Made by a program: the position numbers and the translations under genes. Shown in pieces: positions 49,546 through 59,232 of a stretch of DNA of 64,000 nt. The notes beneath the pieces are model-generated. The model saw nothing but the letters and a program-made list of their open reading frames with translations, made no database searches and was not told the DNA's origin. The DNA is from Berghia stephanieae (taxonomy: Eukaryota; Mollusca; Gastropoda; Nudibranchia; Aeolidiidae). How positions within the stretch are numbered: position 1 is the first letter of the stretch; every line of letters begins with the position of its first letter. The stretch is taken from NCBI GenBank assembly GCA_034508935.3, contig CM067448.1:7977649-8041648 (forward strand). Direction: 5' to 3'.

Positions 49546-49800
49546 CTTTTTAGGGTCATAGAATACACTTTTCATTCTGGGAAGGTTGGCAGGTCTGACA
49601 TTAATTTTAATCATTCATGCTCACACTCTCACAAGTAACCAAAAAAAATCTTAAGAAGGGAAACCGTTCTGGGAATTAGAGATCAAAAGTTTATTTTCCC
49701 GAGCGTTCAGGGAAATAGTCACTTCGTAAAAAAAAAAAAATCCCTGAATGTCAACCTTTTTAGTATGCTTAAACCTGTAGAGTTTTTATGCTGAGGCAAC

Positions 49801-50298
49801 TGGGTGGGTTCTTGACCTCCAGTAGTGGGCAGGGAGGCACTGACTGTGTCTTCAATGTCTTTGTGTTTTGGATTGAGATTACTTGGTCTGTTCTGGCTTT
49901 GGCCGGATGCCCTTGCTGAAAGGGAAACGGGCAAATGTATAGATATAATAGAGATAATATTATTTTTACTTGTAAACCATCTCTCTGTTATACACTGTAT
50001 TATGTTTTGTTTAGATTTTATATATGATGTGTAAACATTTGACTGTGTTCCTGTTAGTAGTCCCTACTGTGCTTGTGTCTGAATGAGACTTTTAAGTGAT
50101 CTCAAACTTTGATAGTGTGCTCTTGGAATTTACATGTTTCCTATTTGAACAAATTCCCCTTTGTCTTACCTTTTCTTGGTTACTTTAATTGTAATTCTAG
50201 AACTTTTTATTGTCCCATTTTCTTCCTTTTCACTGGCGCTGATATGACCTTAATGTGTTGCAAGCGCTGTAAAAGTCTTCTTGAAAACAAAAGCATAA
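49801..50298 (+). mobile_element. ~520-bp SINE-like repeat (R520)
   Basis: Plus-strand copy from TGGGTGGGTTCTTGACCTCC to TGCAAGCGCTGTAAAAGTC and an A-rich tail, about 200 bp upstream of the F-box CDS and in the same sense. Confidence 0.82.
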
Positions 50299-50461
50299 AA
50301 AACATGAGTAGCAGTAGTAGTTAGGGTATACCTGGACTCAAATCTCTTTTCATTAATTAGGTTTTGCTGTTGGTATGTCATTTTTACAGTAATAAATTAC
50401 ATACTGACTGAATGTTCTATTATGTTTAACAGAGACTTAGTTTGATCACCTCACTTTTTTT

Positions 50462-50505
50462 TTCCCATTTTCTTCTTCAGATCGCATAAGTGCAGACCTT
50501 TAGCT
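50462..50505 (+). promoter_or_regulatory. 5'UTR splice acceptor of the F-box gene
   Basis: A pyrimidine-rich run ending TTTTCTTCTTCAG (AG at 50479-50480) lies 25 nt before the ATG, so the CDS exon is probably preceded by a non-coding first exon whose position I cannot fix. Confidence 0.6.
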
Positions 50506-51696
50506 ATGGACGAGGAATTTTATAACTGGGCACACTTACCCAGTCCAGTTCTTGCACATGTGTTTTCATTTGTCCCGCCATTTGAGAGGGGCAGTATAGC
50601 TGCAGTATGTAGGAGCTGGAATGAAAGTCTTGATACTCCTATGATATGGAGACGACTTGTTTGTTCATTTTTCTCCCCGTCTGATGTAAGAATTCTCCAT
50701 TTCATTAAACGGTTTGGGCATTATGTGACTTACCTTAGACTTGAACTTTATCAACATGGGAAAGCAAATCGAAAGAATGCTTTGAAGTTAATAGACATTT
50801 TAAGCCACTTCACAGGTATAAATATTAAATTGACCCATTTTTCAATTCGTTTCAAAGGCGAGAATCCACTTTTTTATGCTGGCGTGGAATTTACGGAAAG
50901 TTTGATAAAACTTTTCGACACTATCGGGGAGAGGAGAGAATTTTCAAAAATTAGACATTTGAATTTAAGTGGTCTTCAAGTCATATTGACAGACCCATTT
51001 ATTGACAGTATTTCATTGAATTGCTTTGAATTGGATTATCTTAACATCCTCAACAGAGTGTTGGTTTGCAAACTTACCCCATTTTGCATTGGGAGACTGG
51101 TCTCGCGTTGTAGGAAACTTACCGTACTCCACACATACGGCATAACTGTTAACGACTCTGTTCTCGGAAGCTTTACAGAAGAAGGTCGTGCAAAATTAAC
51201 AAGATTGGGTCTTGTTTGTCGAAGAGAAAACAAGTATAGTAAAGACATTTCAACAGGAGCTTGGTACGATTTAATTAAAATGAATCCAGATTTGAGAGTT
51301 GAGTTTGGATTTGACCACACATGCCCACATAGTCGGATAGCGCAAATAATGAAGCCAGGGATCCCTGTTGTAGAGCTTCATCTGGCAACATTTTCTACCA
51401 TTTATCCGGAAATTCGTTTAGCGACACGTTACTACAGTAAATATTTAGAGAGAGTCGTCGTGCATACAAGACCATCAGAGGAATTGGACTATGCCATTTT
51501 ATCTCTGGCTGAAAGTTGCAAGAATCTCCGCGTGCTGTATATTTATTGCATTGTTAACAGGGCAGTTATTGACAGAGTCCTTTCCTTACATCCAAAGATG
51601 GAACAACAAGGTTCTTATATCTTGAAGTCATTTGTGGAACGAGGGCCATGGACACTTGAAATGGAGGACGTAGATGTATTGAGTTTGGAACTTTGA
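50506..51696 (+). CDS. F-box protein, FBXO39-like, single coding exon
   Basis: 396 residues from ATG 50506 to TGA 51694-51696. An N-terminal F-box at about 9-55 (WAHLPSPVLAHVFSFVPP, then AAVCRSWN and IWRRLV) is the Skp1-binding motif of SCF ubiquitin ligases. The rest is leucine-rich-repeat-like (KIRHLNLSGLQV, KLTVLHTYGITV, VVELHLATFS), with a C-terminal LAESCKNLRVLYIYCIVNRA block resembling FBXO39 (human protein about 442 aa). It probably recruits an unknown substrate for ubiquitination in the cytosol or nucleus. The frame is intact, with ordinary codon use, a sensible start and an acceptor just upstream. FBXO33-type relatives share the architecture, so the exact orthologue is not certain. 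An ATTAAA at 51815 is a possible polyA signal. Confidence 0.88.
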   Translation: MDEEFYNWAHLPSPVLAHVFSFVPPFERGSIAAVCRSWNESLDTPMIWRRLVCSFFSPSDVRILHFIKRFGHYVTYLRLELYQHGKANRKNALKLIDILSHFTGINIKLTHFSIRFKGENPLFYAGVEFTESLIKLFDTIGERREFSKIRHLNLSGLQVILTDPFIDSISLNCFELDYLNILNRVLVCKLTPFCIGRLVSRCRKLTVLHTYGITVNDSVLGSFTEEGRAKLTRLGLVCRRENKYSKDISTGAWYDLIKMNPDLRVEFGFDHTCPHSRIAQIMKPGIPVVELHLATFSTIYPEIRLATRYYSKYLERVVVHTRPSEELDYAILSLAESCKNLRVLYIYCIVNRAVIDRVLSLHPKMEQQGSYILKSFVERGPWTLEMEDVDVLSLEL

Positions 51697-51829
51697 TAAA
51701 TTGATTTTCAAAAGGGAAATAACTTTTTTTTTTTTTTTTTTTTCTTATGTGTCCCAAGAGCTCTATTTGTGGAACATTTAAATAGCTATGCAGGATATTT
51801 ATATGTCAAGACTAATTAAATTGTGGTCT

Positions 51830-52315
51830 GTGGGTAGGGTCTTTTGACCTCCCTTGGTGGGCAGGAGGTCACTTGTTGTGTCTTCTATCCCCCCGAAATT
51901 TGTTTTCTGAGTTGCTTTCTGTCTTTGTCTTGGAGTGGGATTATTTGATTTCGTCCTTACACATGCCAGAGTCCTTGGCTGAGGAACAGTCGAATGTAAA
52001 GAGTTAGTTTTGGGTTTTTTTTTTCTTCTTGTAACTCATCCATCTCTTATGTATTGATAGTTGTATTTTTGCTTTGTATTGAACGCGTAATCCACTAAGT
52101 AGGAACCTGTGCTGGTCTCCTGATGAGTCTTTTAGGTATACTCCAACCTTAGGACATTGATATTCCCTATTTGAATTATTCCTCCTAATCAAAATTTGAC
52201 TTATTGCTTTAATTTGTATTTCATGAGTTTGTCTATCCTACTTTCTTCCTTTTACCGGCACTGATATGACCTAAATGTGTCGCGGGCGTGTAAATCCCTT
52301 AAAAACTAAAACAAA
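51830..52315 (+). mobile_element. ~520-bp SINE-like repeat (R520), diverged
   Basis: Older plus copy starting GTGGGTAGGGTCTTTTGACC, ending TCGCGGGCGTGTAAATCCC and A-rich. Many substitutions compared with neighbours. Confidence 0.75.
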
Positions 52316-52570
52316 TCGATGACCCAGTGTCTCAAATCAGAATGATATCGGAGTGATTTTAGAGTCAAATGTATTAATTTGTGTTGAGTTGTTTTAGTTT
52401 TATTGAGGACTTTGGATATGACTTTACTTAACTTGGCTTAAGGCCTTAGGCTTCCTAATCATCCAATTGCAATGTCTTAACTGCCTCTCTTATCGTCTGT
52501 GTCAATTCTTTCCTCAGTTCACAGACTTTTGCTGCAGATACTAATGGCAGATCATGTGATCCACAATGTT

Positions 52571-52985
52571 GTCAAATTGAATATGGTCTTTCTGAAAATC
52601 TTTCTATGGATTGCACAATGTCTTATGTTTGGTCAAATTGAATATGGTCTTTCTGAAAATCTTTCTATGGATTGCACAATGTCTTATGTCTGGTCAAATT
52701 GAATGTGGTCTTTCTGAAAATCTTTCTATGGATTGCACAATGTCTTATGTCTAGTCAAATTGAATATATGGTCTTTCTGAAAATCTTTCTATGGGTTGCA
52801 CAATGTCTTATGTCTGGTCAAATTGAATATATGGTCTTTCTGAAAATCTTTCTATGGATTGCACAATGTCTTATGTCTAGTCAAATTGAATATATGGTCT
52901 TTCTGAAAATCTTTCTATGATTTGCACAATGTCTTATGTCTGGTCAAATTGAATGTGGTCTTTCTGAAAATCTTTCTATCGACGT
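52571..52985 (+). repeat. 61/63-bp minisatellite, seven copies
   Basis: The unit GTCAAATTGAATATGGTC through TGCACAATGTCTTATGTCTG starts at 52571, 52632, 52693, 52754, 52817, 52880 and 52943. The first spacings are 61 and the later ones 63, because of an added AT (GAATATATGG). Low divergence suggests recent amplification. Confidence 0.9.
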
Positions 52986-53104
52986 TGAACATATAGTATA
53001 TCCAGTGTACCATAATTTTTTGACTCATAATTATACTTATGTGTTACTGATAATCCTACACGGTGTGTATAAAGTATAAAGTCTGGAAACGATGTAATTA
53101 TACA

Positions 53105-53168
53105 ATTACAGTGAAACCTCGTTATAACAGGTCCGGGTAAAAACAAGTATCCAGTTATAACAGGTGTT
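53105..53168 (+). mobile_element. Possible pogo/Tigger-type solo end
   Basis: ACAGTGAAACCTCGTTATAAC plus CAGTTATAACAGG resembles the ends of pogo/Tigger-like transposons. No opposite end found. Confidence 0.3.
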
Positions 53169-53367
53169 TATTTTTAAGCCCCATATTTTTTTCTCATTCT
53201 GTGCCTTTAGTAAAATTTACCTGCTATTGCAGGGACTTTTAACTTTTAAGAGTCTAATTTTATATGAATATAATAACAGGGGCGTCAAAATCCACTTAAT
53301 ATCTCCAAATTCAATTATTTAGCCCACACTACGCTCAGGTATGCCTACAGCTATAGGCAATGGAGAG

Positions 53368-53370
<3 letters not shown>

Positions 53371-53402
<32 letters not shown>
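53371..53402. repeat. GT microsatellite
   Basis: About 32 bp of GT. Confidence 0.9.
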
Positions 53403-53405
<3 letters not shown>

Positions 53406-53564
53406 GCTACTTACTACTATGCATCGTTTTCAGTTTAACATTGGCCTTGCTGCAGGTAGACAATGTATAGCACAAAACAGACAGACACACACACTCATGC
53501 ACACATAACGGCCAGCTTAAAAGAGAAAGAGAGAGAGGTATTACAAGTAAAAAAAAAAATATTC

Positions 53565-53935
53565 AATGGGAGCGATCTATATAATATGCGCTTGGCAAAG
53601 AAATTCACAACATTGCCATCCTAAAGTATAACGGACCAATACACGAAACTTTGTGTAACCATGAACTTTTTTAGTCTGGTTAATACAGTTATGTGAGAAT
53701 TACTCATAACCGTGGATGGCAAAAAACATTAACAAAGACCCGAGTGACGTCATCTTCGTTCTATCTATAGAAAGAGCGAATTGATGTCGCTCAGATCTTT
53801 GTTATTGTTTTTACCAGCCATTTTTATGAGTAGTTCTTACTAGAAATTGCATTAATCAGACTCAGACTATAAATATTTAATTTTACACATTGTTTTGTGT
53901 TTTGGTAAGTTATATCTGGTTGGCAGGTGTAAGAG
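53565..53935. repeat. Foldback repeat (~180-bp arms)
   Basis: The left arm (53565-53755) is the reverse complement of 34130-34325; the right arm (53780-53930) is its diverged direct form (TTTATGAGTAGTTCTTACTA, CAGACTCAGACTATAAA). Arms meet around TCTATCTATAGA. Could be two head-to-head copies of one repeat or a foldback transposon. Confidence 0.6.
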
Positions 53936-54061
53936 TTTTTAAACTAAATACATAGCATCAATATTCAGGTTTTCACATGGTCGAGTCATCGATCACATGT
54001 TTTTTTGGGTTATTTTCCTGTCCAACGATTGGATGTTTCTTAATGAATGTAAACTACATCT

Positions 54062-54220
54062 ATCCAGACTTTGTGGACACCTTGTATAAAAGTCCCAGAC
54101 TTTGTGGACACCTTGTATTAAAGTCCCAGATTTTGTGGACACCTTGTATAAAAGTCCCAGACTTTGTGGACACATTGTATTAAAGTCCCAGATTTTGTGG
54201 ACACCTTGTATAGAAGTACT
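54062..54220 (+). repeat. 31-bp minisatellite, five copies
   Basis: The unit AGACTTTGTGGACACCTTGT plus ATAAAAGTCCC is repeated five times with alternating variants (GACTTTG/GATTTTG, ATAAAAG/ATTAAAG). The variants alternate, so the real amplifying unit may be a 62-bp dimer. Confidence 0.88.
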
Positions 54221-54457
54221 TGTTTAACTTTTTATCACAGTATTATTACCATAGAACTTTCATGTAAATCTTTACCCCTTTGTATCCATACAACCTATGG
54301 CTTGAATGTAGTACATGTAAAATTAGATCTTGAGGTGCTTATTTATCCAAAATATGTGGACATCCTATATATATTACATTTTATCACAGTACCGTTTATT
54401 ATTATTATTATCGAAGAACTTCCTTGTGAATCTTTACCTCTTCCTATGCTTATTTAC

Positions 54458-54974
54458 TGGGTGGGGTTCCTACCTCCCATAGTGGGCAGGGAGGTACTTA
54501 TTGTGTCTTCTATCCCCCTATATCTGTTTTCCAACTTGCATTCTGTCTTTGTCTTGGAATGAGATTTCTTGATTTTGTTCTGGCTTCGAGGGAAACAGTC
54601 AAATGCATAGTTATTGTTTTGGGAGGTGATATTTTTTTCCTTGTAAATCATCTCTCTATTATGTATTATTATATTTGTTATAATTTATAATGTGAGCATT
54701 TGAGTGTATTCCTCTTAGTGGGGACCATGCTTGTGTCCAGATGAAACTTATTGGTGATCTCAAACTAAGTACATTGATGGTATTCTCTTGGAATCTACAT
54801 CTGCTCCCTATTTGTTCCCAGTTCCCCTTTGTCTTACTTCTTCTTGGATGCTTTAATTGTAATTCTAGAACTTTTTACTATCCCATTTTCTTCCTTTTTA
54901 CTGGCGCCTTTTTACTGGCGCTGATATATCCTAAATGTGTTGCAAGCGCCGTAAAACCATTAAAAAACAAAAAC
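54458..54974 (+). mobile_element. ~520-bp SINE-like repeat (R520), reference copy with perfect TSD
   Basis: 517 bp bounded by an exact 13-bp direct repeat TATGCTTATTTAC (54445-54457 and 54975-54987). It starts TGGGTGGGGTTCCTACCTCC and ends GCGCCGTAAAACC plus an A-rich tail with C interruptions. The 5' block CCTCCC...GGGAGG can pair, and the 3' block TACTGGCGCTG...AAGCGCCGTA can pair. It contains a local 18-bp duplication of TTTTTACTGGCGC. Definitive for retroposition of this family. Confidence 0.92.
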
Positions 54975-55081
54975 ATATGCTTATTTACAGTCTATGGCTT
55001 GAATGAACAAATACAAAGTATTGAAGTGCTAATTTATTCACGTTGTATTTCATGTCCCTATATTTTATCACAGTATTCAGT

Positions 55082-55126
55082 GAATATGTTATAGCACTGT
55101 GAATTTCACAGTGCTATAACATATTC
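55082..55126. repeat. Perfect 45-bp palindrome
   Basis: 22-base arms (GAATATGTTATAGCACTGTG, then AA) with a single central base. Every arm position pairs. It lies within the diverged tandem units. Confidence 0.9.
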
Positions 55127-55574
55127 TAACTCTTACCATAAAACTTTCATGTGAATTTTAAAGCCTTCGTATGCATCTCTGTAGTCTGTGACATGAATGA
55201 ACAAATACAAACAAGTATTAAGTGCTAATTTGTTCACTTTGTGGATATCATTATCATGTCCCCACATTTTATCACAGTATTCACGGTGCTATAAAATACT
55301 CTTACCGTAGAACTTTCATGTGAATATTTACCTCTGTGTATCCTGTAGTCTGTGGCATGAATAACGATATAACAATAAATACAATGAAGTACAATTTATA
55401 TGCACCCAGATTTTGTGGACACCCACCCTGTATAGTGATTTTTATCAATGTAGAGTAGAACTTTACTGTGAATCTTTAGCTCTTCAAGTCTATCCCGACA
55501 GTCGATGGCTTGTATGAATAAACAAATGAATAATATATAGAATATGAACTGCTATATATGTATGTACCCAGAAA

Positions 55575-55790
55575 AGTAGAGTACGGTGGGGCTGTCTGAA
55601 GCCTGAGATCGTGAAAATACTAACGAAAGAGAGTGAAAATGGAGAGAGGCTTCTGATGGGAAGAGTACAGACATGGACGTTTCGGGCACATCCCCTTCGT
55701 CGGCATAACAATACAATAAACGTCAATTGTCTGTATTATTGTCATTCAAACAAAGCCTCTCCATTTTCAGTCTTTCGTCAGTATGTCTTA
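55575..55790. mobile_element. Foldback element, hammerhead-like core (variant subtype)
   Basis: The left arm ACTAACGAAAGAGAGTGAAA plus ATGGAGAGAGGCTT pairs with the right arm AAGCCTCTCCATTTTCAG plus TCTTTCGTCAGTA. On the minus strand at 55677-55704 the core reads CGACGA, GGGG/CCC helix, then GAAAC, so box 1 is altered. It abuts the TIR MITE on its right. Confidence 0.55.
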
Positions 55791-56128
55791 CAGTGAATGA
55801 CATAATCAGTCGGATGGTGAAACGGTTTGAACTGAGATACAATTGCCAAGTTAAGTTAGCTGGTCAATTTGTATCAAAAACTAGTTATTGTCATAAATAA
55901 TTAAATCAACCCTTTTGTACGTCTTCGAGAGATAATCAAATTGAAAAATTGTGAAATTTTAGAAAAGTTGCTGGATACCTTTCCCATACATCTGACCATA
56001 ACTTCATGAAAAATCACCCGATTTACTTCAATTAAAGATTAAAATGTTCTGGAGAGCATATTCTTTCAGAAAATGCAAAATATGTAAATCCAAAATGTTC
56101 ACCTTCCGACTGATTATGTCATACACTG
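55791..56128 (+). mobile_element. ~340-bp MITE with TIRs, copy 2
   Basis: Left end CAGTGAATGACATAATCAGT plus CGGATGGTGAA; right end TTCACCTTCCGACTGATTAT plus GTCATACACTG. About 85% similar by eye to 16979-17343. Confidence 0.7.
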
Positions 56129-56429
56129 ACATCCTGTAAAGTACTTTTATTTTTTACTACAGCTATATCTATATCTATATTTTACCTTAGTACTTTCATG
56201 GGAGTCGTTATCCCTTTCTCTATGATATTCTAATTCTGTGTTTAAAATGTTTGTACTGCTTTATTTTAGAAACTAATTTTAATGTTTATACATCTAGATA
56301 TGTATGTATTTTATATGCACTCTATATTTATATATTTTTTTATAAACGGTGTCCCATCATCTCAATTTGGTACTACGAGTGTTGTGTGGTTTTGAAATAA
56401 CTCTTTGATGTCTATTCTTCTACTGTATC
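56129..56429. other. Unassigned AT-rich spacer
   Basis: No gene or repeat family recognised. Confidence 0.4.
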
Positions 56430-56905
56430 TTCTCACCCCCCTCCCCCCCCCCCCCCCCTCCCCCTATATCTGTTATTCAACTTGCTTCCTGTCTTTGTCT
56501 TAGAATGAGATTACTTGGTTTTGTCCTGGCTCTTGCCGGATACACTGGCTGAGAGGGAAATTGTCAAATGTATAGTTAATTTTGGGAGGTGATATTTTTT
56601 TCCTTGTAAATCATCTCTCTTATTCACTACCCCCCCTGTTTACTTATTATATATGATTTGTAAATATTTGAGTGTGTTCCTCTTGTGCTTGTGACTGGGT
56701 GATCTCAAACTAAGTACTTTGATAGTGTGCACTTGGAATCTATATCTGTTTCCTATTTGAACCAATTCCCCTTTGTCCTACCTTTTCTTGGGTGCTTTTA
56801 ATTGTAATTCTAGAACTTTTTACTATCCCATTTTCCTCCTTTGACTGGCGCTTATATGACCTTAATGTGTTGCAAGCGCTGTAAAACCCTTAAAAACAAA
56901 CTATT
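56430..56905 (+). mobile_element. ~520-bp SINE-like repeat (R520), 5' end replaced by a C run
   Basis: Body and tail of the family (AACTTGCTTCCTGTCTTTGT to GCAAGCGCTGTAAAACCC). The first about 50 bases are replaced by a C-rich tract at 56437-56466. Confidence 0.8.
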
Positions 56906-56909
56906 TGTA

Positions 56910-57012
<103 letters not shown>

Positions 57013-57017
57013 TTTTT

Positions 57018-57550
57018 CTGGGTGGGGATCCTGACCTCCCATAGCGGGCAGGGAGGCACATAGCGTGTCTTCTATACCCATATATCTATTTTCCAACATG
57101 CTTTCTGTCTTTGTCTTGGAATGAGATTACTTGTTTTTTTTCCTGGCCCTGGTCGGAGTCCTGGCTGGGGGGGAAACAGTCAAATGCATAGTTATTGTTT
57201 TGGGAGGTGATATTTTTTTCCTTGTAAATCATCTCTCTGTTATGTATTATTATATTTGTTATTTTTTAATGTTTTATGTAGGCATTTGAGTGTGTTCCTC
57301 TTTGTTGGATTTTGTGCTTGTGTCCGGATGAGACTTATAGGTGGTCTCCAAACTAAGTAGGTACTTTGATAGTGTGATCTTGGAATCTACATCTGATCCC
57401 TATTTGTTCCCAGTTCCCCTATTTCTTAATTTTTCTTGGGTGCTTTATTTGTAATTCTATAACTTTTTACTATCCCATTTTCTTCCTTTTTACTGGCGCT
57501 TATATGACCTTAATGTGTTGCAAACGCCGTAAAACCCTTAAAAACAAAAC
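57018..57550 (+). mobile_element. ~520-bp SINE-like repeat (R520)
   Basis: Full plus copy, CTGGGTGGGGATCCTGACC to AACGCCGTAAAACCC and an A-rich tail. Head-to-tail with the previous copy. Confidence 0.85.
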
Positions 57551-57940
57551 AACATGTAGTAGTATTTTAACTCATTACGACGTAATACTATTTTGAGCCC
57601 ATGGGTCACTTTATGGTGGCGGGTCATTTAATGATATTGATATTATTTTTAATCAACTTTCCTGTATTTGTATTAGAACATTTTTGATAATTTATTATAG
57701 ATTATGTAGACTCTATAGGTACTTACCCTGATGTTCAAAGTTTGTTTTAATTTGTGTGTGTCACATTATTATTCTTTGTAATAAAGTTCTTGATTTTATA
57801 TTTTCTTTTGTTTGTTTAAAAGTATTTAAGAAAAAGAAAAACCAACTCCGAAGAAGCTTATGGAACTTGTGAGATGTTTTGTTTTTTTTATTTAGGATTT
57901 ATTCCAAGGGTGTCAGCCGCAGTGTCTCAACACACAGTGA
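57551..57940. other. Spacer with a SINE (family 3) scrap
   Basis: Mostly unassigned. 57895-57940 (TTATTCCAAGGGTGTCAGCC, GCAGTG) matches the family-3 SINE end. Confidence 0.4.
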
Positions 57941-59232
57941 GGCTTTTGGGTCTTGATCTGGAATGGGGTCTCTGGATATCGTCTGGACCCCTCTTTCTAT
58001 CTCTTGTATCTCTTTTATATCATTTTGTCTTTACCATTAGCCTTTTGGGTCTTTGGGTGTCTCCGGACCCCTTTCTCTACATTTTGTACTTGTATCTTTC
58101 TAAATCATTTTGTCCTTACCATGTGTGGCGTTTGGGTCTTGTTCTGGAATGGGGTCTTTGAGTATCGTCTGGACCCCTCTTTCTTTCTCTTGTATCTCTT
58201 TAAATCATTTTGTCTTTACCATGAGCCTTTTGGGTCTTGTTCTGGAATGGGGTCTTTGGGTATCGTCCGGACCCCTCTTTCTATCTCTTGTATCTCTCTA
58301 AATTATTTTATCTTTACCATGAAGCTTTTGGGTCTTGTTCTGGAATGGGGTCTTCGGGTATCGTCCGGACCCCTCTTTCTATCTCTTGTATCTCTCTAAA
58401 TTATTTTATCTTTACCATGAGGCTTTTTGGTCTTGTTCTGGTGTGGGATCTTTTGGAATCGTCCGGACCGTTCTATCTGTCTCTTGTATCTCTCAAATCA
58501 TTTTGTCCTTACCATGTGGCTTTTGGGTCCTCCATAGTGGGCAGGGAGGCACTTAGAGTGTCTTCTATACCCCTTATATTCTTTCCAACATGCTTCCTCT
58601 CTTTGTCTTGGGATGAAATTACATGTACTTGGTCTTGTCCTAGCCGTGGTCGGATACCATAGCTGGGAGGGAAAAGTCAAATTAATGTATAGTTCAGGAA
58701 GATGATATTTTTTGTTTGTAAATTGGCTGTTACCTATGCACTGTATTTTGTTTTTTAACTTATAATATGTGGTTTGTAAACATTTTCGGTGTATTCCACT
58801 TAATGGGGAACCTGCGCTTGTGTCTGGATGATACATTTAGATGATCTCAAACTAAGTACTTTGATAGTGTGCTCTTGGAATCTACATCTGTTTCCTATTT
58901 GAACCAACTCCCATTTGTTTCACCTTGGGTGGTTTAACTAGAACTTTTTACTAACCCATTTTCTTCCTTTTTACTGGTGCTGATTTGACCTTTATATGTG
59001 TTGCAAGCGCCGTAAAACCCTTTTTAAAAAAACAAAAACAAAGCTTTTTGGTCTCGATCTGGAAAGGGGTCTTTGGGTGTCGTCTGCACCCCGCTTTTTA
59101 TCTCTTGTATCTGTCTTAATCCTTTCTCCTTACCATGAGGCTTTTGGGTCTTGCCCTGGTATGGGGTCTTTGGGTGTCGTCTGAACTGCTCTTTCTATCT
59201 CTTGTGTCTTCTCTAAATCATTTTGTCCTTAC
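57941..59232 (+). repeat. ~98-bp minisatellite, split by R520
   Basis: The unit GGCTTTTGGGTCTTGTTCTG through TAAATCATTTTGTC and TTACCATGA recurs at about 57941, 58041, 58128, 58226, 58323, 58420 and 58518, and again twice at 59043-59232. The R520 at 58526-59040 interrupts it. A unit not divisible by 3 explains the shifting overlapping ORFs, which are not genes. Confidence 0.88.
58526..59040 (+). mobile_element. ~520-bp SINE-like repeat (R520) inside the minisatellite
   Basis: 5'-trimmed plus copy (starts TCCTCCATAGTGGGCAGG). Flanks GCTTTTGGGTC and GCTTTTTGGTC are compatible with a target duplication, although the host is itself repetitive. Confidence 0.8.

Larger units (their letters stand above)
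54221..55545 (+). repeat. Diverged ~170-200-bp tandem units, split by R520
   Basis: The string ATTTTATCACAGTATTC-type, then ACTTTCATGTGAATCTTTAC and TATGGCTTGAATGAACAAATA, recurs at about 54230, 54380, 55065, 55265 and 55440. A GATTTTGTGGACACC word at about 55410 ties it to the 31-bp minisatellite. Non-coding. Confidence 0.7.

Noticed and set aside
52499-52920. ORFs with repeated VFLKIFLWIAQCLM
   Set aside because: Frame passing through the 61/63-bp minisatellite; not a repeat protein gene.
52571-52985. Regular repeats suggesting a CRISPR-like array
   Set aside because: Units are contiguous without unique spacers, in an animal genome.
57953-58662. Overlapping 141-148-codon ORFs with repeated segments
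   Set aside because: The 98-bp period rotates the frame; typical of a minisatellite, not a coding repeat.
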